From the NCBI GenBank assembly GCA_029263315.1, contig JAJCXR010000057.1, positions 62,001-126,000 of the forward strand: a DNA stretch of 64,000 bases, in the 5' to 3' direction. The notes under the pieces were generated by a model. That model worked only from the letters and a program-made list of their open reading frames with translations, was not told the DNA's origin and made no database searches. This DNA is from Acidobacteriota bacterium (GTDB lineage Bacteria > Acidobacteriota > Thermoanaerobaculia > Multivoradales > J023). Positions 36,687 to 45,801 of the stretch are shown in pieces. Position 1 is the stretch's first letter. The number at the start of each line of letters is the position of its first letter. Position numbers and translations under genes: made by a program.

Positions 36687-38135
36687 TCACTTCGATTCGA
36701 TGGGGTTGGGTGGTTGGGCGTTGGGCGCCTTGGGCCCCTGGCCGGAGGCCGGTTCCACCGAGGTTGGGGGGCTGGCGTCGGGCTGCTTCTGCAAGCCCTC
36801 GAGCCCCAGGGCGGCTGCCAGCTCGACGGCCAACTGGCCGGCCGAGGGCCGATCCTCCGGAGCGTGGACCAAGGTGCCGGAAACCAGCTTTTCCAGGGCC
36901 TCGGAGCATTCGGGACGCAGGCTTCGCAGGAGGGGAGGGGGTGGCCAGTTTTCGCTGTGCAGCAATTTACCCAACCCCTGCTGGCCGGAAGGTATCGGTC
37001 GTCTACCGGTCAGGCATTCGAAGAGCAGCACGCCGACACTGAAAACGTCGGAGCGCCCGTCGTAGGGACGATCCTTCAGTCGCTCCGGTGCCATGTAGGC
37101 GGGTGTTCCGACGACGCTCCCGGCGTTGGTCAAGCGCTGGGCGAAGGACGCTTCCCCCACCATCTTGGCGATTCCGAAGTCCAGAACCTTGACCACTTCC
37201 GACTGCCGACCGAGGTGCAGAAAAATGTTCTTGGGCTTGATGTCTCGGTGGATGATGCCCACCGAATGGGCCTCTTGCAGGACCTCACAGACCGGCAAGA
37301 AGATCTCGCCGCAACGTTGCGGAGACAAGGTGCCGTGCTCTAGCATCTCGTCCTCCAAAGTGCGCCCCCGCAGCAGCTCCATGACCAAAAAGGGCAAGCC
37401 CCCATTGGTCAGGCTGAAGTCGAGGATCGATACGGCATGGGGATGCTGGACTCGGCAGGTGGAGATGCCTTCTTGCTGAAAGCGGGCCAGGGAGGTGCCA
37501 CCAGTCTTGAACGAAGCGGCCAGCAGCTTCAAGGCGACGGGACGATCGAGCTGGAGGTGGGTTGCTCGATACACCGCACCGTAAGCGCCGCAGTCGATCA
37601 AGGCATCGAGGCGGTACTTTTTTTCTAACACGATGCCCGGCTCGACATCGTCGATGGTCGAAATGATCCGACTGAACACAGGGCTGTCCCGCAGGGGCTG
37701 CCTGCCCCGCAGTTGGGCGAGAATCCTGGCCAGGACAACGGCCATGTCGATGGGCTTGGTGACATAGTCGTTGGCCCCCAAGTCGAATCCCCGTAGTTGG
37801 TCCGTGCTCTCCGTACTCTCGCCGGTCGAGATGATGACGGGCAAGACTTCAGGAGCGAATCGCTGGCGCAGTTGGGTCAGCACCTCGAAGCCGTCCATGC
37901 CGGGCATGCTGATATCGAGCAAGACGAGATCCACCGGATGGTCGTCGATCAAGGTCAGGGCTTCGAGGCCATCTTCCGCTTCGAGGACGCGATAGCCTTC
38001 AAACTCGAGAAATGGTGCCACCGCTCGCCGCACGGCCTTGACGTCATCCACCAGCAGAATGGTGAAGGGGGAGCTGGTGGCCTGGGTTGGCGTCGGCGTC
38101 TGCGGGGCTTCGATCATCTTGCTGGTTTTGGTCAT
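36687..38135 (-). CDS. response regulator-Ser/Thr kinase fusion
   Basis: 482 residues. An N-terminal receiver (25-145; acidic pair in LLVDD, phospho-acceptor Asp74 in LVLLDISMPGMDG, Lys in YVTKPID) is fused to a Ser/Thr kinase (about 178-440) with VALKLL, HRDIKPKNIF, DFGIAKM and GTPAYMAPERL. The glycine loop is unusual (IDCGAYGAVY; the first Gly is Asp). The last 40 residues are a Pro/Gln-rich tail. Receiver phosphorylation would presumably gate the kinase, converting a His-Asp signal into Ser/Thr phosphorylation. The start overlaps the upstream lone receiver stop by four bases (ATGA). Confidence 0.92.
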   Translation of the reverse strand: MTKTSKMIEAPQTPTPTQATSSPFTILLVDDVKAVRRAVAPFLEFEGYRVLEAEDGLEALTLIDDHPVDLVLLDISMPGMDGFEVLTQLRQRFAPEVLPVIISTGESTESTDQLRGFDLGANDYVTKPIDMAVVLARILAQLRGRQPLRDSPVFSRIISTIDDVEPGIVLEKKYRLDALIDCGAYGAVYRATHLQLDRPVALKLLAASFKTGGTSLARFQQEGISTCRVQHPHAVSILDFSLTNGGLPFLVMELLRGRTLEDEMLEHGTLSPQRCGEIFLPVCEVLQEAHSVGIIHRDIKPKNIFLHLGRQSEVVKVLDFGIAKMVGEASFAQRLTNAGSVVGTPAYMAPERLKDRPYDGRSDVFSVGVLLFECLTGRRPIPSGQQGLGKLLHSENWPPPPLLRSLRPECSEALEKLVSGTLVHAPEDRPSAGQLAVELAAALGLEGLQKQPDASPPTSVEPASGQGPKAPNAQPPNPIESK

Positions 38136-38515
38136 TCAGAGACCATCTGTCCGGGCAAAAGCTGGTGGACGGTTTGTAGCAGCTCGCGGGCTCCAAACGG
38201 CTTGCTGAGGGTTCGCGCCGCGCCGATCAAAAGGGCCATCTCCAAGTAGTCGATCGAGTCGAACGAGCTGCCTCCCGAGATGGCGATGATTTTGGCTTGC
38301 GGGTCCTCGTGCAGGAGATCGCGAATGACTTCCATGCCCTCGGTCTCAGGCATAAAAAGATCGGTGATAACAAGATCGACGGCCTGCTCGACGTAGAGCT
38401 CCGTGGCCCGGGAGCCGTCCGCCGCCTCCACAACCTCAAAACCGGCGCGGGTGAGCATCTTACGCATCAGAGAGCGTAGGATGTCGTCATCCTCGATGAC
38501 CAAAATTCGTGACAA
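38132..38515 (-). CDS. single-domain response regulator
   Basis: 127 residues, receiver only. RILVIEDDD at the start, Asp52 in LVITDLFMPETEGM, Lys in TLSKPFG. CheY/Spo0F-like proteins of this kind shuttle phosphate or bind targets. Located between the HPt-bearing hybrid protein and the receiver-kinase fusion, overlapping the latter by four bases, so a role inside a phosphorelay is likely. Confidence 0.92.
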   Translation of the reverse strand: MSRILVIEDDDILRSLMRKMLTRAGFEVVEAADGSRATELYVEQAVDLVITDLFMPETEGMEVIRDLLHEDPQAKIIAISGGSSFDSIDYLEMALLIGAARTLSKPFGARELLQTVHQLLPGQMVSE

Positions 38516-38597
38516 CGCTTGATCCTTCCTTAGGACCCGGAGCCTATTCTCCCAAGGCCCGGTGCCTATTCTCCCACTCCGTCGACGGTGCCGCGGA

Positions 38598-41333
38598 TCA
38601 TATCATTTTGTGCTTTTCGGCTTGCCGCCGCAGGGCTTGGGATGCCAGCTCGTACTCACTTTCCAGGGTATCGAGGGATGGTCGCCAATCAATATCGGCC
38701 TCCGATGCTGCCAGTTGCTCGAGATGCTTGGCTTGGGCCGAAAAACGGGCGGCGCCGATGTTGGCGGCACTACCCTTGATGGCATGGGCGACTTTTCGTA
38801 GGGCGCCGCAATCGCGGCTGGTGGCCGCACGGCGCGCTTCGGCCAAAAACTCCGGGGTCTCCTCGCAGAAGGCTTCGATCACTCTACCCAGCACATCTTG
38901 CTCCATGGCCCGCCCGAGTTGGACCAGGGCGGCCAAGGGTTCGAGATCGAGGCATGGATCGCCGTGCGGCAAATCGGCGGACGGTGAGTCGAGGGGCTCG
39001 GAGCCGAATCGCGGCAGGGTTTCGAAACCGCTGTCGGCGGTGTCTTCTCTTACCTTGGGTCCCGCCGTGACTTTGGGAGCCGGCTTCTTCCGGGTCGGAT
39101 CGAAGGGAAGCCACTGCTCCAGGACGGCGATGAGTTGCTCGCTGCGAAACGGTTTGGCCAGGTAGTCGTCCATGCCGCATTCCAAACAACGCTCGCGATC
39201 GCCGCGCATGGCGTGGGCGGTGACGGCGATCACCGGGAGGTGCTCGCCCTCGGCTTCCCGCCGGCGCAAGGTACGGGTGGCCTCATAGCCGTCGATTTTG
39301 GGCATCTGACAATCCATGAGCACCAAATCGAAGCCTCCATTGGCCAGTTTGTCCAGGGCTTGCTGGCCGTTCTCTACTGCCTCGGCTCGATGACCGAGGG
39401 CTCGCAGGTGTCCCAAAATCACTATGCGATTGACCCGATTGTCTTCCGCCACCAGGATGCGATGACCGGTCGGGTCCAGTGGCTCGGCGGCGGCGTCCTG
39501 TACCAGGGCGATCGGCGGACGAGACCCAAAGCCGTCGCCGGGGGCAACGGCAGGGTGCATGGAGCGTCCGGCGCTGGGCTCGCGGTCGGAGGGTGGCGCC
39601 GGCAGCGGCAGGCGGTCGAGAGAGGGCAGCCGTGCCCTCAAGATGGCGCCGTATTTTGGTGAGCCGACGACCGACAGCTCGCCCCCCATCTGTTGCGTCA
39701 GGTGGTAGGCAATGGCCAGTCCCAGACCCGGGGTCTCCGCCCGGGTCGGGCTGGTGCGACGCGGTGCCACTTGAGTCCGGGGCAACGGCAGGGCATCCTC
39801 AGTGATGCCCCCGCGGAGATCATAAGTGCTGAAGATGACGCCTCGCTGCGGCCCGTCGTCATAGCTCTCGACACGCAGCTGCAGGTCACTGTCGCGGGTC
39901 AATTTGATGGCGTTGGTGAGCAAGCAACCGACGATCTGGAGGATGCGATGGCGATCGCTGGCAATGATGGACGGCGAGCCCGGACTCGAGCCGGGGGCCG
40001 CCTCGTCGGTCGGGGGCGTCGGGAAGTGGGTCTCCAGGCGCAAGGTCGAGCCCTTGTCCTTGGCCCGATTCTTCAATTGTTCGATCGCTTCGGTCGCGAC
40101 CTCAGCGGCATCCACGTTCGCGATATCGAGGGTGATGTTGCCGCCCTCGATGCGCGAGAAATCGAGGATGTCGTCGATGACCTGTAGCAGGGATCGGGCG
40201 GAGTCGTGGACCGAGGCCGCCAGACGTCCTTGATGCTCGGTGGTGGCCCCTTTGGCCAGCATCTCCGCAACGCCCAGGATACCGTTCATCGGCGTGCGGA
40301 TCTCCTGACTCATGTTGGTCAAGAAGAGATTTTTGGCGCGGTTGGCGCTCTCCGCCTGCTCCTTGGCGGCGCTCAAGTCCCTAGTGCGCTGGATGACCCG
40401 TTCTTGCAGGCTGGCATTGAGCCGTCGCAGCTCGCTCTCACGTTTCTCGATCTTCAGTTGCATGGCATCTTGAGCGGCCGCCAACATGCCGATCTCATCG
40501 GTGCCGTAGCGATGTCGCTTGCGGTGGTCATCGGTCTCCTCGGAGTTACCCAAAAGACCGCGGGAAATGCGATCGCTGGTTTGCAGGAGACTTTCGAGGC
40601 GACGGGCCCAGCGACCGACAGTCGGCCAGGTGATCAGCAGGGCGAGAATCAGCGCGCCGGCGATGCTGAGCAGCAGGAGACGCCGATGGGCAGCCTGCAC
40701 CGCTAGCAGGCTGTCGCTGGAGATGCCCACCAGGACGTGACCGACGGTCCGTAGCTGCGGGGAGGTGGCCTCTCCTCCGCTACGGTCGCGAGTTTGGGTA
40801 TCGTCGGCGATGGGATCTACCGAGCTGGCTTCTTCCGGTAGCACTTGCAGGATGTCCTGGCGCTGCAAAACGATCCGAGATGCGGCGTCGGTTGTCCCAG
40901 GGGGGGCAGCGCGACGCATGCGTTCCCAGCCCGCTTGGTCGCGGACAGCGGACGTCAACAGGCGGTCTTGAGCGTCATAGACGGCGGCAAATGACAGCTC
41001 CTCGTCCCGCAGCCAGGCGATGACCAAGGTTTCCAGGGACGCCAAGTCGCCATGGGCGAAGGCGAAGGCGCTGGCTTCCGCCAGATGCTGGGCGCTGTGC
41101 TTGGCCCTTAGCTGGAGAAACGGCTCGGCGGCGTCTCGGGTATAGAGCCAAGAAATCCAAGCTATGGCGGTGAGGCCGATGGCCAACACCGAGATGATCA
41201 AGGCCAGGGTTTTGAACCGTAGGCTCACCCCTGGGCTGCGACGGCCCCCGCTGGCGCCGCGCCAGGATTCTGACTCGGACCGCTTGAGCTTATTCGGCTC
41301 GACACTTGCCGTCTTGGAGTCAGGGTCTTGCAT
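38598..41333 (-). CDS. membrane hybrid histidine-kinase-like protein with REC and HPt, acceptor His replaced by Gln
   Basis: 911 residues. Two membrane helices (ALIISVLAIGLTAIAWISWL near 45-65; LLLSIAGALILALLITWP near 222-240) enclose an extracytoplasmic sensor, then HAMP-like and coiled-coil segments. The H-box reads FLTNMSQEIRTPMNGILG: Gln stands at the phospho-acceptor His position (near 343). The ATP-binding half is also weak: NAIKLT for the N-box, no clear DxGxG, and TPGLGLAI for G2. In contrast the receiver is intact (LVLMDCQMPKIDG, Asp near 673) and so is the HPt (KVAHAIKGSAANIGA, His near 848). It is probably a pseudokinase phosphotransfer scaffold. First gene of the cluster. Confidence 0.9.
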   Translation of the reverse strand: MQDPDSKTASVEPNKLKRSESESWRGASGGRRSPGVSLRFKTLALIISVLAIGLTAIAWISWLYTRDAAEPFLQLRAKHSAQHLAEASAFAFAHGDLASLETLVIAWLRDEELSFAAVYDAQDRLLTSAVRDQAGWERMRRAAPPGTTDAASRIVLQRQDILQVLPEEASSVDPIADDTQTRDRSGGEATSPQLRTVGHVLVGISSDSLLAVQAAHRRLLLLSIAGALILALLITWPTVGRWARRLESLLQTSDRISRGLLGNSEETDDHRKRHRYGTDEIGMLAAAQDAMQLKIEKRESELRRLNASLQERVIQRTRDLSAAKEQAESANRAKNLFLTNMSQEIRTPMNGILGVAEMLAKGATTEHQGRLAASVHDSARSLLQVIDDILDFSRIEGGNITLDIANVDAAEVATEAIEQLKNRAKDKGSTLRLETHFPTPPTDEAAPGSSPGSPSIIASDRHRILQIVGCLLTNAIKLTRDSDLQLRVESYDDGPQRGVIFSTYDLRGGITEDALPLPRTQVAPRRTSPTRAETPGLGLAIAYHLTQQMGGELSVVGSPKYGAILRARLPSLDRLPLPAPPSDREPSAGRSMHPAVAPGDGFGSRPPIALVQDAAAEPLDPTGHRILVAEDNRVNRIVILGHLRALGHRAEAVENGQQALDKLANGGFDLVLMDCQMPKIDGYEATRTLRRREAEGEHLPVIAVTAHAMRGDRERCLECGMDDYLAKPFRSEQLIAVLEQWLPFDPTRKKPAPKVTAGPKVREDTADSGFETLPRFGSEPLDSPSADLPHGDPCLDLEPLAALVQLGRAMEQDVLGRVIEAFCEETPEFLAEARRAATSRDCGALRKVAHAIKGSAANIGAARFSAQAKHLEQLAASEADIDWRPSLDTLESEYELASQALRRQAEKHKMI

Positions 41334-41347
41334 GGGGTGCGGCTGGC

Positions 41348-41707
41348 TCAGATCCTCTCGAGGGATTCCCGTGTCAGCGCATCGTCCAAGGTGCCGGTAT
41401 TGCGGGTCGAAGCTGGCTCGAAGAGCATGATCTTGACGGGGCCCTCGGCCACAGGTCGGTGCTCGACCCCACGGGGTACAACAAGAAGCTCGCCGGGGTC
41501 GAGCTCGATCGTGCGATCTCGTAATTCCATGATCAAATGTCCCTCGAGAACCAGAAAAAGCTCGTCTTCATCGCTATGATGGTGCCAGACGAAGGGGCCT
41601 TCGAGGCGAGCCAATTTGACCTGCTGGCCATTGAGCTCGGCGATGATGCGTGGGTTCCACGTGTCTTCGAAACTCGAGAATTTTTCGCTGAGAACAACTT
41701 TCTCCAT
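41348..41707 (-). CDS. small cupin-domain protein
   Basis: 119 residues, a single cupin barrel. Motif 1 is WHHHSDEDELFLVLEG with metal ligands, motif 2 PGELLVVPRGVEHRPV. Start 41707 has GGAG six bases upstream; a longer frame to 41800 lacks a site. The metal and substrate are unknown; such small cupins serve as mannose-6-phosphate-isomerase-like or regulatory binding proteins. It lies directly upstream of the phosphorelay cluster on the same strand (14-base gap), so it may be cotranscribed. Confidence 0.85.
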   Translation of the reverse strand: MEKVVLSEKFSSFEDTWNPRIIAELNGQQVKLARLEGPFVWHHHSDEDELFLVLEGHLIMELRDRTIELDPGELLVVPRGVEHRPVAEGPVKIMLFEPASTRNTGTLDDALTRESLERI

Positions 41708-41835
41708 GGCGGGCTCCAGTGGCCGAAGGGGCTGAGTGATTTGGCGACCCAATCGTATCGCATTGGGCGGTTCTAGGAGCGTCGCAGGTCTCGGGGCCAC
41801 AACTCATGGGATGAGGGCGAAGATTCCACAGGGGG

Positions 41836-42651
41836 ATGGAGATGCAGAGTTTTGGTGGTAAGACGGTGGTGATCACCGGCGCCTCGTCCGGCATAGGTGC
41901 GGTCTTGGCCAAAGAGCTGGTGCAGCGGGGAGCGCGGGTGGGGCTCTTGGCACGACGGCAAGATCGTCTGCGGCAGCTGGCCCAGGAGCTAGAGCAAGGG
42001 GCCCCGGCGGGCACCGAGCAGCCGGTGGCAGCGTGGCGGGAGGCCGATGTCTTGGACGGCGGGGCGTTGAACGCGGCCCTCGATGGCCTGGAGCAAGAGC
42101 TCGGCCCGATCGACATCGTGGTGGCCAATGCCGGCTATGGCATGTCGGAGTCGCCGCGGCGTCATCGTCCAGGGGAGGCGATCCGCCTCTACGACACCAA
42201 CCTCTTTGGCATGTTGCGGCTCATCGATTGGGCCCTACCGCGATTTGTCGAGCGCCGGAGTGGCCATATCGTCGGCGTTGCCTCGGTGGCCTCGTATGCC
42301 GGCTTGCCCTATAACGCCTCCTACTGCGGTAGCAAAGCCGCAATGCGAGTGCATTTGCAGGCCCTGCGCGTCACCTTGGCCGGTCAGGGCGTCGCCGTGA
42401 CGACGATCTGCCCGGGTTTCGTCAAGAGCGAGCTCACCGATACGGTGGAATATCCGATGCCCTTTTTTTGGTCGACGGAGCGTGCGGCCCGCAAGATCGC
42501 CGACGGCATCGCCAAACGGCGCCGTGAGGTCGTGTTTCCCTGGCAGATGAAGGTCTTGGTCGTGATGCTGACCCGGCTGATGCCGTTGAGCTGGTTCGAA
42601 GCCATCGTCCGGCGGGGTAACCCAAAAGGCCGGGTCAAATCATCTTCTTGA
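41836..42651 (+). CDS. short-chain dehydrogenase/reductase
   Basis: 271 residues, classical SDR. NAD(P) motif VVITGASSGIGAVLAKELVQ, an Arg-Arg after strand two (LLARRQDRL) favouring NADPH, NAGYG, and the catalytic Ser-Tyr-Lys in VASVASYAGLPYNASYCGSK. The C-terminus (FPWQMKVLVVMLTRLMPLSW) is hydrophobic and may associate with the membrane, as in fatty-acyl or sterol-type SDRs. It overlaps the convergent aryl-CoA ligase by 17 bases. The substrate is unknown. Confidence 0.88.
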   Translation: MEMQSFGGKTVVITGASSGIGAVLAKELVQRGARVGLLARRQDRLRQLAQELEQGAPAGTEQPVAAWREADVLDGGALNAALDGLEQELGPIDIVVANAGYGMSESPRRHRPGEAIRLYDTNLFGMLRLIDWALPRFVERRSGHIVGVASVASYAGLPYNASYCGSKAAMRVHLQALRVTLAGQGVAVTTICPGFVKSELTDTVEYPMPFFWSTERAARKIADGIAKRRREVVFPWQMKVLVVMLTRLMPLSWFEAIVRRGNPKGRVKSSS

Positions 42652-44209
42652 GGGCGCCGCGATCGATCTTGCCCAGATGGGTGCGGGGAAACGCCTCGAG
42701 GAGGATCACCCGGCGGGGATGCTTGTAGGCTTGTAGGTGCTCCAAGGCAAAGTCCTTGAGATCGTCTTCGAGGCCCTGGCGGTGGGCGTCCCGGCATAAG
42801 ACGAAGGCGAAGGGCTTGGTCAGACCTTGATCGTCTTGGGCCCCTACGACGGCGCATTCCTTGACCTCGGGGTGGCGCATCAAGCAGCTCTCCACCTCTT
42901 GCGGCACCAGCCACTTGCCTCCCACCTTCAATACGTCGTCTGCTCGGCCGCAGTAGTGGACAAAACCCTCGGTATCGCGCCGAATCAAATCGCCGCCGAC
43001 AAACCACGGTCCATGGAACGATTCGGCGGTCTTCTCCATATTACGCCAGTAGCCCAAGGCTCGAGAGTCGCCGCGGACCCACATGCGTCCCACCTCACCG
43101 TCCGGCAACGGTCGACCTTGGGTATCGCGGACCTCGAGCTCGAAACCTTCCACCACCCGGCCCAAGGTCCCGGGACGTACCTCGCCGGGACGGTTGGTGA
43201 CGAAGATATGCCACATCTCGGCCGTCCCGAGACCGTCCAGCACCTCGACGCCGAAGGTGTCCTTGAAGCGTTGGTAGAGGGGGGCTGGCAAGGCTTCCCC
43301 GGCGGAGGTCACGAAGCGCAGGCTCGATAAGTCCTGCTGCTCGGCCTCGCTGTGGGACAGCATGCGATTGATCAAGGTCGGAACATTGATCAGCAGCGTC
43401 GGACGATGGCGGGCAATTTTGTCGAACAGCACCTCCGGAGTCGGATGCTCGGCGAAGAGCACCGTCGCCGCGCCGACGGCGAAGGGGAAGAAGAGGTTGG
43501 AGCCGGTGGCGTAGCCGAAGAAGAGCTTGGGGACCGACAAGGTGATGTCGTCGCTTCGATAGCCGAGGGTCCGCTTGGCGTAGAGCTCGGTGGTGTTGGC
43601 AAAGGAGAGATGACTCTGGATCACCGCCTTGGGACGGCCGGTGGTGCCGCCTGAGAAGAGCCACATGGCGGCGTCGTCGCGGTGTGTTGCTCGGGCGACG
43701 AAGGTTTCGCGGCGGGCGGTGCGTTGCCAGGCTTCTTCGTGCTCGGGGTCGCCGCCGACCCGCAGCAAGGCGGGAAAACGCCAACCGCCGGCTCCGGCCT
43801 CGCTGGCCATCGCTTGCTCGGCGGCACTTCGGAAATGGTCCCCGACGCCATGGTCGACGACGCAGAAGCGCACCATGGTGTAGTCGAAGAGGGCGCTGAC
43901 TTCTTCCAGCGACAGCTTGGGATTGACCATTACGACGACGCCGCCGGCCAGCAGGGTGCCGAATAGGGCACCCACGAAATCGGGGCCGTCCTCGAGGGCC
44001 AGCATGACGCGGTCTTCCGGCTGCAAACCCCGACCCACCAAGGCATGGGCGTAACGATGGGCCAAGGATTGCACTTGGCCATAGGTCCAGGTGGCGTCGT
44101 CGAGCAGTAGGGCGGGACGCTCGCCGTGACCTTCACGAATGCGGTCCCCCAGGAAGTAGTCGGCGATATTGAATCGTTCGGGAACGGTAAATCGTTCGGG
44201 AAAAGTCAT
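42635..44209 (-). CDS. benzoate-type CoA ligase (AMP-forming)
   Basis: 524 residues, ANL superfamily. Visible motifs are the P-loop-like AMWLFSGGTTGRPKAVIQSH, the family box TSAGEALPAPLYQRFKDTFG, DGLGTAEMWHIFVTN and a C-terminal Lys in RTHLGKIDRGAL. The overall sequence is closest to benzoate/4-hydroxybenzoate-CoA ligases, which form acyl-AMP and then acyl-CoA. Other carboxylate substrates are possible. The start at 44209 overlaps the stop of the upstream DUF4301 gene by four bases, so the two are translationally coupled. No ring-cleavage genes are nearby. Confidence 0.85.
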   Translation of the reverse strand: MTFPERFTVPERFNIADYFLGDRIREGHGERPALLLDDATWTYGQVQSLAHRYAHALVGRGLQPEDRVMLALEDGPDFVGALFGTLLAGGVVVMVNPKLSLEEVSALFDYTMVRFCVVDHGVGDHFRSAAEQAMASEAGAGGWRFPALLRVGGDPEHEEAWQRTARRETFVARATHRDDAAMWLFSGGTTGRPKAVIQSHLSFANTTELYAKRTLGYRSDDITLSVPKLFFGYATGSNLFFPFAVGAATVLFAEHPTPEVLFDKIARHRPTLLINVPTLINRMLSHSEAEQQDLSSLRFVTSAGEALPAPLYQRFKDTFGVEVLDGLGTAEMWHIFVTNRPGEVRPGTLGRVVEGFELEVRDTQGRPLPDGEVGRMWVRGDSRALGYWRNMEKTAESFHGPWFVGGDLIRRDTEGFVHYCGRADDVLKVGGKWLVPQEVESCLMRHPEVKECAVVGAQDDQGLTKPFAFVLCRDAHRQGLEDDLKDFALEHLQAYKHPRRVILLEAFPRTHLGKIDRGALKKMI

Positions 44210-45792
44210 GCTCGATGCTCCTCGCGCAAGAGGTCGAAAACGGACTTGACGGGGGCGAAGGTGGCGCTCGGCACCTCGACGAAGACGGTATTCCAGTGGG
44301 CCATGGCACCATTCCAAAGACCGGGACGCTCCAGGGCCAAGAGGGGGCGGCCGTGTTGAGATTTCCGGCTGATGAAGGCGGTGTCCGGGTCGACGAAGGA
44401 GGGCAGGTCGAAGACCTCGCCACTCCGGGACCGCAGGCGGCAGACGATATCGACCGGGTTGAAGTGGGAGGCGGTGGCCAAGATCTCGGCCTGGTCAGGG
44501 ACCTGTCGATCGATCTGCGAGGTTTCGACGATCTGCAACGACCGCCGCCCGTCGGCGTGTCGTACCCAGAAGGGGCCACCGCCGGGCTCGCCGCTGTTGG
44601 CCACGACGCCGCAGACCCGCAAGGGGCGTTCCAGTTGGGCGAGCAGGTGCCGACGCCGGGTCGCGGCGTCCCACTGGGGCCAAGCCTGGGGCCGCGGGGC
44701 CGATAATCTGCGGTACACAAAATCGAGGCCGTCGTCGAGCTGAGCTGCGCTGCAGGAAGCCTCGCCACAGGCGTCGATCAGGCGCTGGATGTCATCTTCC
44801 AAGGCCACCAAATATCCCCCCAGCAGCCGTTTCCACAGCACCGGCAAGGGACGTCGCGCCGCCGGTTGGATGTTGTCGATGTTTTTGATGAACACCAGGT
44901 CGACACCCGGTGCTCTGGCCCAGCGGTTGAGATTGACGATCAAGGCACCATGGCCGCCGGGACGAAAGAGCAAACGACCGTCGGCGCCGCGGCAGGGTTG
45001 GCCGTCTGTGTTCAATGCCAAGGTGTCCGTGTCCGGCGACTGCACGGAGCAGGAGATATCGAAAGGTTGGCCAAAATATGCCGTGAGCTGCGTCGCCAGA
45101 CCCTCGAGAAATGTCCGGCAATGCTGCAGGTGGCTGGCCGGAACGCTGAAATGTAGGCGACACGGCTGATCTTTGGCGACGGCCAAGACCTCGGCGCTTT
45201 CCCGCAGGTGCTCTTCGATGGCGCTGCGCCCCCCACCATCTGGATCGCGGTGGAAGGGGATGAGACCCTTGGGCAGACGGCGGAAGTCGAGGCCCTCGGC
45301 GTCCAAGAGCCAATGCAGCAGGCGGCGGTCGCGGTTCCGGCGGGCGTTGTCGAAGTCCTCGTCGGCGTCGTCCATGGCCCGTCGCAGAGCGTCGACGAAG
45401 GCGAATTGATCGAGTTGCTCGAAAAAGCGCTCCACGGTGTGGTGATCTTCGGCGGTGGGGTTCTCGGCGAGTCCCCGGGAGAGCTTTTGGAACATGCGGC
45501 TGGCGGCTCCGGAGGCGGGCACAAAGCGGGAGAAGCGCCCCCCTTTGGCGGCCGTCTCGAAAAGCTGGAGCAAGCCGGGATGCTGTGCCTCGTCGAGACG
45601 CACGATACCGTCACCGACGGTGCAGGGGCGATCGAGCACGATGGACGGCGGGGGGTGGCGCAGCAGCCGCAGTTGGCGCCGGGCTTCGTCGAGGCCGATG
45701 CCCCGCTCCGCCAAGCAGCGCTGGTCGTCTGCGGTGAGGCCGCTATCGTCGACACCGCGGGTCGCAGATGCCTCGAACGGGGGGTGCACCAT
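44206..45792 (-). CDS. DUF4301 family protein
   Basis: 528 residues, soluble. The family signature RFVPASGAASRMFQKL lies near residue 90, resembling the nucleotide-binding loop of sugar nucleotidyltransferases. Further conserved-looking parts are GLIPFHRDP, RPGGHGALIVNLN, VFIKNIDNIQP and GVVANSGEPGGGPFWV. No member function is known to me. Position between rfbC and a CoA ligase, coupled to the latter by an ATGA overlap, suggests activation of a sugar or acid in envelope or natural-product chemistry. That is inference. Confidence 0.85.
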   Translation of the reverse strand: MVHPPFEASATRGVDDSGLTADDQRCLAERGIGLDEARRQLRLLRHPPPSIVLDRPCTVGDGIVRLDEAQHPGLLQLFETAAKGGRFSRFVPASGAASRMFQKLSRGLAENPTAEDHHTVERFFEQLDQFAFVDALRRAMDDADEDFDNARRNRDRRLLHWLLDAEGLDFRRLPKGLIPFHRDPDGGGRSAIEEHLRESAEVLAVAKDQPCRLHFSVPASHLQHCRTFLEGLATQLTAYFGQPFDISCSVQSPDTDTLALNTDGQPCRGADGRLLFRPGGHGALIVNLNRWARAPGVDLVFIKNIDNIQPAARRPLPVLWKRLLGGYLVALEDDIQRLIDACGEASCSAAQLDDGLDFVYRRLSAPRPQAWPQWDAATRRRHLLAQLERPLRVCGVVANSGEPGGGPFWVRHADGRRSLQIVETSQIDRQVPDQAEILATASHFNPVDIVCRLRSRSGEVFDLPSFVDPDTAFISRKSQHGRPLLALERPGLWNGAMAHWNTVFVEVPSATFAPVKSVFDLLREEHRA

Positions 45793-45801
45793 GGGCCCTC
45801 C

